Below are positions 52,287 through 59,744 of a stretch of DNA of 64,000 nucleotides, piece by piece. Positions within the stretch are counted from its first letter, which is position 1; every line of letters begins with the position of its first letter. The notes beneath the pieces were generated by a model, which searched no databases, was not told where the DNA came from, and was given only the letters and a program-made list of their open reading frames with translations. The position numbers and the translations under genes were made by a program. Origin of the DNA: Rhodoblastus acidophilus. GTDB lineage: Bacteria; Pseudomonadota; Alphaproteobacteria; Rhizobiales; Beijerinckiaceae. The stretch lies in contig NZ_WNKS01000011.1 in assembly GCF_009720655.1 (NCBI RefSeq), positions 61,875 through 125,874 of the forward strand, in the 5' to 3' direction.

Positions 52287-53165
52287 GTGAAAGTGGAACG
52301 CACGTTGGTCGCCCTGGGGCTGGTTTTGGCCGTCACAGGGATCGTGGTCGCCGTCAACGGCTATGTTTACGTAAATGTCGATCGGGGGCCGCCCTTGATG
52401 GTCTCGGGGACGCTGCTCCTCGGAATCGGCCTTACCCTCGCCGCGCTGGGTTTCATCTTGCGCGAGCTGCAAAAGATTTCCGCCGACGCGTCCAAGGCCG
52501 CCTTGCTGCTCGCCAAGGCCCGGAACGGGATCGCGGCCGAACCGCCCGCCGCCGCCAAGCCTTTGCCGCCGCTCTCGCCGTTCGAACCGCCCGCCGCCGC
52601 GCCCCTCGCCAGCGAGCCGGAGCCGCCGCCGGCCAAGGCCGCGGAAGCCGAGCCGCCCGCGCCGCCCGCCGCTGAAAAGCTGCGCCGCCCCTCTCTGCCG
52701 CCGGCGCTCGCGCCGCGACCGGAGCCGGCCGCCAAGTCTCTGGAGTCGTCCTCGGCTTTCTCCTGGATGCTCAAGCCCAATCCCGCCGAAAAGCCGGCCG
52801 CCAAGGCGGAAGAGGACGATTGGCTCGACAAGGCGATCACCGCGGAGGCCGACAACGCCAAGCGCCCCGGGACGGAAGACGAGAAGCCCCAGGACGAACC
52901 GGAGGCCTCGCCCGTGCGCGAGGTGCAGCAGGTGATCATGCGGGAATTCGGCCTGCGCGACGATGAAGCGCCGAAGGCGTCCGAGCCCGCTCCGGCCTCC
53001 AAGCTGGAGGTCATCGGCAATTACGAGGCCCATGGCGCCCATTACACCCTGTATGCGGACGGCTCGATCGAGGCCGAGACGCAGCACGGGGTCTATCGCT
53101 TCGGCAGCATCGAGGAGCTCAAGCGGTTCATCGAGGGGGAGGAGACCGAAGGCGGCAAGTCCTGA
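52287..53165 (+). CDS. membrane protein of unknown function with Pro/Ala-rich linker
   Basis: The product has 292 residues and starts with GTG. Two membrane helices lie at about residues 6-28 and 36-58. A long Pro/Ala/Lys/Glu-rich linker (about 80-215) follows, and a small C-terminal alpha-beta domain with GAHYTLYADGSIEAETQHGV and FGSIEELKRFIEG. The C-terminal motif resembles small ligand- or protein-binding modules of rhizobial membrane proteins; I cannot name it. GAGG lies ten bases upstream. A MITE-like repeat begins seven bases after the stop. Confidence 0.75.
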   Translation: MKVERTLVALGLVLAVTGIVVAVNGYVYVNVDRGPPLMVSGTLLLGIGLTLAALGFILRELQKISADASKAALLLAKARNGIAAEPPAAAKPLPPLSPFEPPAAAPLASEPEPPPAKAAEAEPPAPPAAEKLRRPSLPPALAPRPEPAAKSLESSSAFSWMLKPNPAEKPAAKAEEDDWLDKAITAEADNAKRPGTEDEKPQDEPEASPVREVQQVIMREFGLRDDEAPKASEPAPASKLEVIGNYEAHGAHYTLYADGSIEAETQHGVYRFGSIEELKRFIEGEETEGGKS

Positions 53166-53171
53166 CCGCTG

Positions 53172-53296
53172 ATAAGGTTTCCGCAAGATCGCTTCGCGAT
53201 CCGCGAAAACGAAATCGCACGGAAATCCTTCAGGCGAAGGGCGGATTTCCGCGCGTGCGGAATACGATTTCCGAACGGATCCTTCGGAAATCGTAT
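53172..53296. mobile_element. MITE-like 125-bp element, copy A
   Basis: The sequence is nearly identical to 59091-59215, with about seven differences by eye. The left end ATAAGGTTTCCG and the right end CGGAAATCGTAT are imperfect inverted repeats. The right end itself folds as a long hairpin (ATACGATTTCCGAA with TTCGGAAATCGTAT). It encodes nothing. Confidence 0.82.
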
Positions 53297-53312
53297 GACA
53301 TCCGAGTCTCAC

Positions 53313-53334
53313 GAGGCGGTCATTCGACCGCCCC
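53313..53334. repeat. palindrome duplicated from the oligopeptidase 3' end
   Basis: This 22-bp sequence with GGCGGTC/GACCGCC arms differs at two positions from the palindrome at 53429-53450, 116 bp away. Confidence 0.65.
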
Positions 53335-53364
53335 CAGTTTGATGACAAAGTCCCGTTTCGGTGG

Positions 53365-53409
53365 CCATGGTTCGAGACGACCGCTTTCGCGGCCTCCTCA
53401 CCATGAGGG
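53365..53409. repeat. dispersed repeat (GGTTCGAGAC...CTCCTCACCATGAGG)
   Basis: CCATGGTTCGAGACG, a variable middle with CGCTTTCGCGG, and CTCCTCACCATGAGG match a repeat type commonly seen between genes in Rhizobiales. It lies between the MITE-like element and the end of the oligopeptidase gene. Confidence 0.6.
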
Positions 53410-53428
53410 GGGCTATGGCAAGAAGTTC

Positions 53429-53450
53429 GAGGCGGTCATTTGACCGCCTC
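53429..53450 (-). terminator. palindrome spanning the oligopeptidase stop codon
   Basis: GAGGCGGTCA (53429-53438) and TGACCGCCTC (53441-53450) are perfect complements with a TT centre. The TGA stop of the S9 peptidase (53436-53438) lies in one arm. It may act as a stem-loop at the end of the mRNA; no T-tract follows. Confidence 0.5.
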
Positions 53451-55520
53451 TATGGCGAACGCGTAGCGCCAGGCGATGTCTTCGAGTTCGTCGTAGCGTC
53501 CCGCAGCGCCGCTATGGCCCGCATCCATATTGGTCTTCAGCAGGATCGGGCCGCCTCCGGTCATCACGTCCCGCAGTTTTTGCGCCCATTTGGCGGGCTC
53601 CCAATAGGTGACTCTGGGGTCGGTGAGCCCGGCCTCGATCAGCATGGGCGGATAGGTTTGCGCCCGGACGTTGTCGTAGGGCGAATAGGCGCGGATCAGT
53701 TCGAAAATCGCGGGGTCGCGCAACGGATCGCCCCATTCCTGCCACTCGACCGGGGTCAAGGGCAGGGTGTCGTCGCAGATGGTGTTGAGCACGTCGACGA
53801 ACGGCACTTCGGCCAGGATGCCGCCGAAAAGCTCGGGGGCGATATTGGCGACCGCCCCCATCAGCATGCCGCCGGCCGAGCCGCCCTCGGCGACGATCTT
53901 TCCCGGCGCCGTCAGGCCGAGCGCGCAGAGATGGCGCGCGCAGGCGAGATAATCCGAAAAGGTGTTGGGTTTTTCCCGCAGCTTGCCCGCCTGCTTCCAG
54001 CGGTCGCCCAATTCGCCGCCGCCGCGCACATGAGCGGTGGCGTGGACAAAACCCCGGTCGATCAAGCTCAAAATGTTTTCGTCGAAGCGGTCCGGCAGCG
54101 CCACGCCATAGGCGCCATAGCCGTAGAGCAGCACAGGCCCGGGTTTTTCCGAGCGGTCCTTGCGCCAGACCAGGGCGAGCGGAATTTTTTCGCCGTCCGG
54201 CGCCGTCGCCCAGTCGAGCCGCGTCTCGTAGCGCGAGGGGTCGTGCCCGCTCGGGATGCGCTTCTTCTTGACCAGCTTGCGTTTACGGCTGCGCAGGTCG
54301 ATGTCGTAAGTTTCGTCCGGGTCGATCGGGGTGGAAAAAGTGACCCGCGCGACGGGCTCGAAAAAATCGAAATTGCGTTCGAGCCGCAGGTGGAGCACGG
54401 GCGCGTCGAATTCGACCGCGAAGGGCTCGCCCCCTTCTGGCTTGGCGACCAGCCGGGGGCGGCAGGCCTCGCGCTCCAGCCAGACCAAATGGTCGGCGAA
54501 CACGGTGGCGTTGAAAATCACTTTTCCCGCACGATGCGGCGCCTCCTCGCGCCAGTTTCCGCTGTCGAGTTCGTCGAGGCCAATGCTCAGGATCTTGAAA
54601 TCGAAGGCGCCGTCGGCGTTGGTGCGCATGTAGAGCCGGGTGAGGCTCGGCTCCACGTCATAGACGAGCCCCGGACGGCGCGGCAGGATTTGTCGCGGCG
54701 GCGCTTCGGGGTGTTGCAGGTCGATCAGCCAGCTCTCGGAGCAATCGTGGTCGCTGAGGTTGACGATGGCGTGGCGGCGCGAGCGCGCGCCGCGCAGATG
54801 AACGAACAGCGCGGGGTCGCTTTCCTCGAACAGGACGAGGTCGTTGGCGGGGTCCTCGCCGATCCGGTGCAGGCAGATCGCGCTGGTGCGAAAATCGTCG
54901 TCGAGGCGCGTGTACAGAAACGCCTTCGAATCGCAGGTCCAGACGATGGTTCCGTCGGTGTTTTCGACCATGTCCGCGCCGTCCGCGCCCGTGGCGAGGT
55001 CGCGCCAGGAAATCTTGTGCAGTTCCGAGCCGCGTTCGTCGCGGCTCCAGGCGAGGAAGCGATGGTCGGGTGAATGAAGGGTTTCGCCGAGGCTGAAATA
55101 GTCCAGGCCCTCGGCGCAGAGGTCGCCGTCGAGCAGCAGGATTTCGTCGCCGCCGGGCGCCTTGCGGCAGACAAGCTGATGCTGGCCCGCCTCGCGATAG
55201 CGGTTGTAATACAACCAGTCGCCGTCGCGGGCGGGCGGGTCCGAGTCGGTCTCGTCGATTCGCCCGGCGAGTTCTTCTTCCAGCAGTTCGGCGAGCGGCG
55301 CCAGCGGCTTCAGGACGGCTTGCGTATAGGCGTTCTCGGCGTCCAGCGCCGCGCGAATCTCCGTGGGCAGCACGTCGGGGTCCTGGAGCGCCTCGCGCCA
55401 ATTCGTCGCACGCAACCAGCCGTAATCGTCCCTCAGCGTTTTCCGGTGAAATTCTTTTGAAGCAGGACGTTTTTCCACACGCGGCGGCGCGATGTTCCGG
55501 CTTTCGGCAAAGGACGGCAT
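53436..55520 (-). CDS. ptrB: S9 family oligopeptidase (oligopeptidase B)
   Basis: The product has 694 residues. The N-terminal beta-propeller domain (about 80-400) is followed by an alpha/beta-hydrolase domain with the catalytic Ser in EGGSAGGMLMG (about 545), Asp in AGLTDPRVTYWEP (about 633) and His in MDAGHSG (about 668). GYGAYGVALP and GFVHATAHVRGGGELG are family markers. Oligopeptidase B cuts short peptides after Arg or Lys; it has no signal peptide here. ATG at 55520 is chosen because family homology begins there; the open frame extends 62 codons upstream. mucR is divergent. Confidence 0.93.
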   Translation of the reverse strand: MPSFAESRNIAPPRVEKRPASKEFHRKTLRDDYGWLRATNWREALQDPDVLPTEIRAALDAENAYTQAVLKPLAPLAELLEEELAGRIDETDSDPPARDGDWLYYNRYREAGQHQLVCRKAPGGDEILLLDGDLCAEGLDYFSLGETLHSPDHRFLAWSRDERGSELHKISWRDLATGADGADMVENTDGTIVWTCDSKAFLYTRLDDDFRTSAICLHRIGEDPANDLVLFEESDPALFVHLRGARSRRHAIVNLSDHDCSESWLIDLQHPEAPPRQILPRRPGLVYDVEPSLTRLYMRTNADGAFDFKILSIGLDELDSGNWREEAPHRAGKVIFNATVFADHLVWLEREACRPRLVAKPEGGEPFAVEFDAPVLHLRLERNFDFFEPVARVTFSTPIDPDETYDIDLRSRKRKLVKKKRIPSGHDPSRYETRLDWATAPDGEKIPLALVWRKDRSEKPGPVLLYGYGAYGVALPDRFDENILSLIDRGFVHATAHVRGGGELGDRWKQAGKLREKPNTFSDYLACARHLCALGLTAPGKIVAEGGSAGGMLMGAVANIAPELFGGILAEVPFVDVLNTICDDTLPLTPVEWQEWGDPLRDPAIFELIRAYSPYDNVRAQTYPPMLIEAGLTDPRVTYWEPAKWAQKLRDVMTGGGPILLKTNMDAGHSGAAGRYDELEDIAWRYAFAIEAVK

Positions 55521-55970
55521 TGTTTCGGTTCTCGACTGGTGTGAACAATTGGCGGTGACAATGTCGCGATTCGGCTGATTCGCCAAAACGCGAGCCCCGG
55601 GGCGACACAACTCCGTCGGCGAATATTTTGACCCGCGACATTCGCACGCAACAGCCCTTCGCCTAGGCTTGACAGGACAGAAGATCGGGTCCGCATCCCG
55701 CCCCAAGCCTCATCATTCCTGCGGTTTATTTGCGAACCAGACTGGAATTCTCTGGGTGTTCCGCGCCGCACAAACAACAACAGAAATAAATTCCGGGATT
55801 ACCGAAAGAGAGATATTGCGCACACCCTTTGCTTGCTCTATCTAGAAGATGTTGGACGATATTCGAGGAAAGATCGAATCGTATTGGCGGCCGTGGGCGT
55901 CGCCATGGCCCTGTGCTGGGCGGTCTTCTCGAAAGAACTCTCGGTCCATCGTAAGGAAAGTTCACGACCT
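55521..55970. other. mucR/ptrB divergent intergenic region
   Basis: These 450 bp lie between divergent genes. The part from about 55720 to 55850 is AT-rich for this genome. A promoter facing mucR is at 55816-55844, giving a leader of about 120 bases. MucR proteins bind AT-rich DNA and repress their own genes, so an operator is likely here but cannot be pinned down by eye. No gene is visible. Confidence 0.5.
55816..55844 (+). promoter_or_regulatory. candidate promoter of mucR
   Basis: TTGCGC (55816-55821) and TATCTA (55839-55844) are separated by 17 bases. The same -35 sequence and spacing occur before the type I secretion genes at 35601. Confidence 0.52.
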
Positions 55971-56390
55971 ATGAGCGACGCACCCTCGAACAATTATATC
56001 GAACTGGCGGCGGACATCGTTTCCGCCTATGTCAGCAATAATTCCGTTCCTGCATCCGATCTTCCAACATTGATTAACGATGTTCATTCCGCGCTTTTGC
56101 GCGTCACCAGCGGCGTGGCTCCGGTCATTACCGAGGCGCCCAAGCCCGCCGTTCCCGTGAAGAAGTCGATCACCAACGACTACATCATCTGCCTGGAGGA
56201 CGGGAAGCAGTTCAAGTCGTTGAAGCGCCATCTGCGCACGCAGTACAACATGTCGCCGGAAGACTATCGCGAGAAGTGGGGCCTCGGCGCGGATTACCCG
56301 ATGGTGGCCCCCAATTACGCCAAGGCGCGTTCGCATCTCGCCAAGCAGATGGGCCTCGGCCAGCAGCGCCGCCGCGTCCGCGCGAAGTAA
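55971..56390 (+). CDS. mucR: MucR/Ros family transcriptional regulator
   Basis: The product has 139 residues. The N-terminal half (about 1-65) is the oligomerisation region; the C-terminal Ros-type zinc-finger region follows, with [18 protein letters not shown] and the marker [12 protein letters not shown] and [10 protein letters not shown]. Of the four usual zinc ligands (Cys, Cys, His, His), only Cys74 and His87 are kept. Asp77 replaces the second Cys, and Gln/Tyr occupy the second His position. Zinc-free members of this family are known. MucR regulators control exopolysaccharide, motility and cell-cycle genes through AT-rich sites. Confidence 0.94.
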   Translation: MSDAPSNNYIELAADIVSAYVSNNSVPASDLPTLINDVHSALLRVTSGVAPVITEAPKPAVPVKKSITNDYIICLEDGKQFKSLKRHLRTQYNMSPEDYREKWGLGADYPMVAPNYAKARSHLAKQMGLGQQRRRVRAK

Positions 56391-56427
56391 TCCGGCCTGA
56401 AATTCTGAAACACATGACGGAGCGCCT

Positions 56428-56487
56428 GGAGCGTTTTCGAGCGAAGTGGATGCCGGTTCGCGTGAAGAAAACGCGTAAAGACGAATA
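56428..56487 (+). repeat. dispersed palindromic repeat, single copy (family R63)
   Basis: GAGCGTTTTCGAGCGAAG, GGATGCC and GGTTCGCGTGAAGAAAACGC match the unit of the 42751-42987 array closely. It lies between the mucR stop and its terminator. Confidence 0.85.
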
Positions 56488-56490
56488 ACT

Positions 56491-56541
56491 GGGGCGCGTT
56501 GGGTGAACGGGAGTTCACCCAACGCGCCCCGCTCCGTTTTT
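56491..56541 (+). terminator. strong intrinsic terminator of mucR
   Basis: Arms 56491-56508 and 56513-56530 form a perfect 18-bp stem with a GGGA loop, followed by GCTCCG and five T. The convergent gene on the other strand ends in the T-run. Confidence 0.87.
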
Positions 56542-56855
56542 CATGCGCCGTCCTTCTTCGCGCGGGGCAGGCGCCAGGCCGGCGCGCGATCGGCGTCGCG
56601 CAAGGTGTCGCCGCCGGCGGGTTCGTCCGCCGGGCGCGCCGGCGCCATCAGGCCTCCCGCCTTCGCGGCGAGCGCCAGACAGGCCGCCGTATTGTCGCGG
56701 CACGACGCGACCGCGCGGTCCTTCAATTGCTCGGCGCCCGCGGTGAGGCCGTCCCGCGCCGGTTGCGTCAGGCTCGCGAGGCTCAAGCCTTCGCGATCGG
56801 AAATCTGGCTGACGACCAGACCGAGCCAGAACAGGCAGCGCAACAGGAACGACAT
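56541..56855 (-). CDS. small membrane-anchored or secreted protein (DUF5330-like)
   Basis: The product has 104 residues. A hydrophobic start (FLLRCLFWLGLVVSQ) acts as a signal or anchor, and the rest is hydrophilic with two Cys in ASCRDNTAACLALA. The size and pattern resemble small DUF5330 proteins found near mucR in Rhizobiales, but I am not certain of the family. GGGGAGAG precedes the ATG by four bases. The function is unknown. Confidence 0.68.
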   Translation of the reverse strand: MSFLLRCLFWLGLVVSQISDREGLSLASLTQPARDGLTAGAEQLKDRAVASCRDNTAACLALAAKAGGLMAPARPADEPAGGDTLRDADRAPAWRLPRAKKDGA

Positions 56856-57131
56856 TTCGCTCTCCCCGAACTTCAGGATGTCGCCAGCTTACCCGCGATA
56901 CATAGATATTAATTCAAGGCTTTCGCTCAAATTGCGGGCGCGCCGTTCATCTGTGATTCACCACGCGCCGCAACAATGCGTTAACCATGGCGCCAGAATG
57001 CGCCACGGGAACGAGGCCGCTCCGGGCGCGCGTTTAGAGTTCCCTTAGAGCCGGGGCGCAGATTGGTCGGACGAGGATCCAAATCCGCGTTTGACATCAG
57101 GGCGATCCATGCCGGTTTCGAGGCGCGACTC

Positions 57132-58010
57132 ATGAGCGACTATCGCCATCCCCCCGCGACGGGCGGCCCCGCGCGCGTCGGAACGCTCGCCGCCGCGGAC
57201 GCCTCGGACTGGCGCCAGCGCCTGCTCGCCAATGTCAGCCACGAATTGCGCACGCCGCTCAACGCCATCATCGGCTTCTCCGAAATGCTCGCCAATGTCG
57301 ACCTGTCGCCCAGGGACCCTGAGCAGCAGCGCGAATATGCGCGGATCATCAACGCCTCCGGCCAGCATCTGCTCAGCGTGGTCAACACCATCCTCGACAT
57401 GTCCAAGATCGAGTCGGGGGTGTTCGCCATCGAACCGGAACATTTCGACCTCGCCGCGCTGATCGATTTCTCCTGCGATCTCGTCAAGCTGAAGGCGCAG
57501 GAGAAGACCATCGAACTTCTCGCCGCCTGCGCGCCAAAAATGGGCGAGATCGTCGCCGACAAACGCGCCTGCAAGCAGATCCTGCTGAACCTTCTGTCGA
57601 ATGCCGTGAAATTCACGCCGGAGGGCGGGCGCGTCACCGTGTCCGCGCGCCGGGAGGGGGCCAGCGTCGTCATCAACGTCTCCGACAACGGCATCGGCGT
57701 CACGCCGGCCGAATTGCAGCGGCTCGGCGACCCCTTCTACCAGGCGCGCGCCACCTATGACCGGCCCTACGAGGGCGCCGGGCTCGGCCTGTCCATCGTG
57801 CGCGGCCTCGTGGCGCTGCATGGCGGCGCCATCAGTTTCGCCAGCGCGCCCAACGAGGGCGCGAGCGTCACCGTGCGCCTGCCGTTCGATTGCCGCGAGG
57901 CCAAGCGCGCCGACGCGCTTTCGGCGCGCATCGAAACGGTTTCGCGTCCCGAGGGCGCCCAGAAAACCCATCCGCTTCATTCGCATCATCAGGTGAAAAA
58001 AATTGCGTGA
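57132..58010 (+). CDS. soluble sensor histidine kinase
   Basis: The product has about 292 residues. The H-box LLANVSHELRTPLNAIIGFS places the phospho-His at residue 37. The HATPase domain has QILLNLLSNAVKFTP (N-box), VSDNGIGV (G1) and GAGLGLSIVRGL (G2). There is no membrane helix and no PAS domain, only about 30 residues before the H-box, so the sensory input must come from partners. ATG at 57132 has GAGG eight bases upstream. No response regulator is adjacent. The next two genes overlap it and each other, forming an operon also seen in other Rhizobiales. Confidence 0.9.
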   Translation: MSDYRHPPATGGPARVGTLAAADASDWRQRLLANVSHELRTPLNAIIGFSEMLANVDLSPRDPEQQREYARIINASGQHLLSVVNTILDMSKIESGVFAIEPEHFDLAALIDFSCDLVKLKAQEKTIELLAACAPKMGEIVADKRACKQILLNLLSNAVKFTPEGGRVTVSARREGASVVINVSDNGIGVTPAELQRLGDPFYQARATYDRPYEGAGLGLSIVRGLVALHGGAISFASAPNEGASVTVRLPFDCREAKRADALSARIETVSRPEGAQKTHPLHSHHQVKKIA

Positions 58011-58752
58011 GATCGCCGCAGCCTCCGACTTCGACTTCGTCGCCTCGGAACCCGCCCCCGCCCGGCAAGCGAGAGCGTCAAAAAAATCGCGCGCGAAAAA
58101 AACGGGCGCGCCAAACTGGCTGAGCCGGGTGTGGACGTGGCGCACGCCGCTGTTCGGCGGCTTCGCCTTCGTGCTGCTGTTGGCGGCGATCGGGGTCAAC
58201 GCCATGTTTCTCCAGCACGGCCGCCATCCCGCCCCGCTGATGAGCTCGGTGCTGCGCATCGAACCGCCGAAGGCGGAGCCCGCGCCCGTCGCCAAGCCCG
58301 CGCCGGTCGCCAGGGCGGAATCGAAGCCTGCGCCGTCGGCCATCGACGAGGTGCTTTCGGCGCCCGCGCCGGTGGCGAAACCCGCCGCCGCGGTCAAGCC
58401 CGCCAAGCCCGCCCAGGCGGTCGCGCCGGCTCCTGTTGCGAAAAGCGTTGCCGCGCCGGCCGCCAAGATCGCTCCGGCTCCGGCTCCCGCAGCGCCCAAG
58501 CCCGCGGCCAAGGCCGATTCGATCGGCGCGCTGATGGACAAGGCGGCGCCGGCGGTTCCCGTGAAATCGGTGACATCGGCGCAGAAGGCGCTGAACAAGC
58601 TCGGCGCGCATGTTCCGGCCAGCGGCAAGTTCGACGACGCCACCCGCAAGGCGGTTGAAAAATTCCAGCGCGACAACGGTCTGCCGGTGACCGGCGAACT
58701 CACTCCGAAACTGCGGCGTTTCCTCGCCTTGCAGGCGGGTCTGCCGGAATAG
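58003..58752 (+). CDS. membrane-anchored peptidoglycan-binding-domain protein
   Basis: The product has 249 residues and starts with TTG overlapping the kinase stop. A basic cytosolic segment (about 1-45) is followed by one membrane helix (about 48-68), a Pro/Ala/Lys-rich periplasmic linker (about 85-185) and a C-terminal PG_binding_1 domain with SAQKALNKLGAHVPASGKFD and AVEKFQRDNGLPVTGELT. It probably contacts the cell wall. Coupling with a histidine kinase that lacks its own sensor domain makes it a plausible envelope input for that kinase; this is inference. Confidence 0.85.
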   Translation: MREIAAASDFDFVASEPAPARQARASKKSRAKKTGAPNWLSRVWTWRTPLFGGFAFVLLLAAIGVNAMFLQHGRHPAPLMSSVLRIEPPKAEPAPVAKPAPVARAESKPAPSAIDEVLSAPAPVAKPAAAVKPAKPAQAVAPAPVAKSVAAPAAKIAPAPAPAAPKPAAKADSIGALMDKAAPAVPVKSVTSAQKALNKLGAHVPASGKFDDATRKAVEKFQRDNGLPVTGELTPKLRRFLALQAGLPE

Positions 58753-59084
58753 TGCGGCTTCGCTCGGACATCTGGGTTTCGGCCTATCTGCGCCGCTGCG
58801 CCGTCGAGGGCGCGGCGGCCTATTTGCGCCGGCGCGGCGCCGAGTCGGCGGGCGCCGTTTTCGTCAAGATCGACCGGCTCGACGGGTCTTGCGCGCTCTT
58901 TGGTCCCGCGCCGCAGAGCGAGGTGGAGCGGGGGGACCGGCTGTTCTCACGGGTTCATCGCGAGGACTGGATCGACCCCGCCGACGCGGAGGCGCGGCTG
59001 GCGCGCGAACAAAAATTCGATTCGGACCTGTGGATCGTCGAGGTCGAGGACCGGCAGGGCCGGCATTTCTTGGACCTCGCGTGA
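58752..59084 (+). CDS. DUF1491 family protein
   Basis: The product has 110 residues and starts with GTG overlapping the previous stop by one base. The whole length matches DUF1491: LRSDIWVSAYLRRCAVEGAA at the start, then VFVKIDRLDGSCALFGPAPQ and DSDLWIVEVEDRQGRHFLDL at the end. It is a cytosolic alphaproteobacterial family of unknown function, regularly placed after the peptidoglycan-binding gene. A MITE-like element begins seven bases after its stop. Confidence 0.88.
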   Translation: MRLRSDIWVSAYLRRCAVEGAAAYLRRRGAESAGAVFVKIDRLDGSCALFGPAPQSEVERGDRLFSRVHREDWIDPADAEARLAREQKFDSDLWIVEVEDRQGRHFLDLA

Positions 59085-59090
59085 CGGCTC

Positions 59091-59215
59091 ATACGGTTTC
59101 CGCAAGATCGCTTCGCGATCCGCGAAAACGAAATCGCGCGGAAATCCTCCAGGCGAAGGGCGGATGTCCGCGCGAGCGGAATACGATTTCCGAACTGATC
59201 GTTCGGAAATCGTAT
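59091..59215. mobile_element. MITE-like 125-bp element, copy B
   Basis: This is the second copy of the element at 53172-53296. Ends ATACGGTTTCCG and CGGAAATCGTAT are inverted repeats with one mismatch. The right part (from 59179) forms a hairpin with a perfect stem of about 16 bp and a TGATC loop. The last base is the first base of the stop codon region of the Gly/Arg-rich gene on the other strand. Confidence 0.85.
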
Positions 59216-59652
59216 TATCGGCAGATCCAGACAAAACCGATCGGGCTCGGCCGCCAGCAGGAGCCGACGCCATAGGCCCACCAGCGTCCGCCATACCAGC
59301 GCCGTCCCGTCCCGTACCAGCGTCCGCCGTAATAGCGGCCGCCGATGCGGTGACGGCCGGCGACCGGGCCGCGATGAACGACCACTGCGCGGCCGGCGTA
59401 ACCGCGGCGCACGCCGCCCCCGCGAACGCCGTGGCCGCGGTGAGCCACGCCCATGCCGCCCCGATGGACGCCGCCTCCATGGAAGCCGCCGCGTCCGCCG
59501 CCGCCGCCGCGTCCGCGCGCGAGCTCGATGTTGGAATCCGGCGCCGCCGCGATCATCGGTTGCGCGGCGATCGGCAGCGCGACGACCGGAACAATGTCCG
59601 CCATCGCGAAGGCGAAGGCGAAGCCAAGAGATATGAGTTTACGGCCAAGCAT
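59215..59652 (-). CDS. Gly/Arg-rich secreted protein
   Basis: The product has 145 residues. A signal peptide (MLGRKLISLGFAFAFAMA, then a small-residue stretch) precedes a low-complexity region rich in Gly, Arg and His, with GGGRGGFHGGGVHRGG, and a Tyr/Trp/Gly-rich end with GRRWYGGRWW. Such proteins are common in Rhizobiales and have no known function. GGAG lies six bases upstream of the ATG. The stop codon sits exactly at the edge of a MITE-like element, so the C-terminus may have been changed by its insertion. Confidence 0.78.
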   Translation of the reverse strand: MLGRKLISLGFAFAFAMADIVPVVALPIAAQPMIAAAPDSNIELARGRGGGGGRGGFHGGGVHRGGMGVAHRGHGVRGGGVRRGYAGRAVVVHRGPVAGRHRIGGRYYGGRWYGTGRRWYGGRWWAYGVGSCWRPSPIGFVWICR

Positions 59653-59744
59653 TGGGCTGCTCCGGTCAATGAGGAGAGGGAGCAGAATAGGACATGGTTA
59701 TCGCTCACGTCTGATCACGATGTTGTGATCGCCGCTGGCCGTCA

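Noticed and set aside
53172..53296. Considered as an intrinsic terminator or rRNA-like hairpin only
   Set aside because: The near-identical 125-bp copy at 59091 and the inverted ends show that it is a repeated element; no T-tract follows the hairpin.
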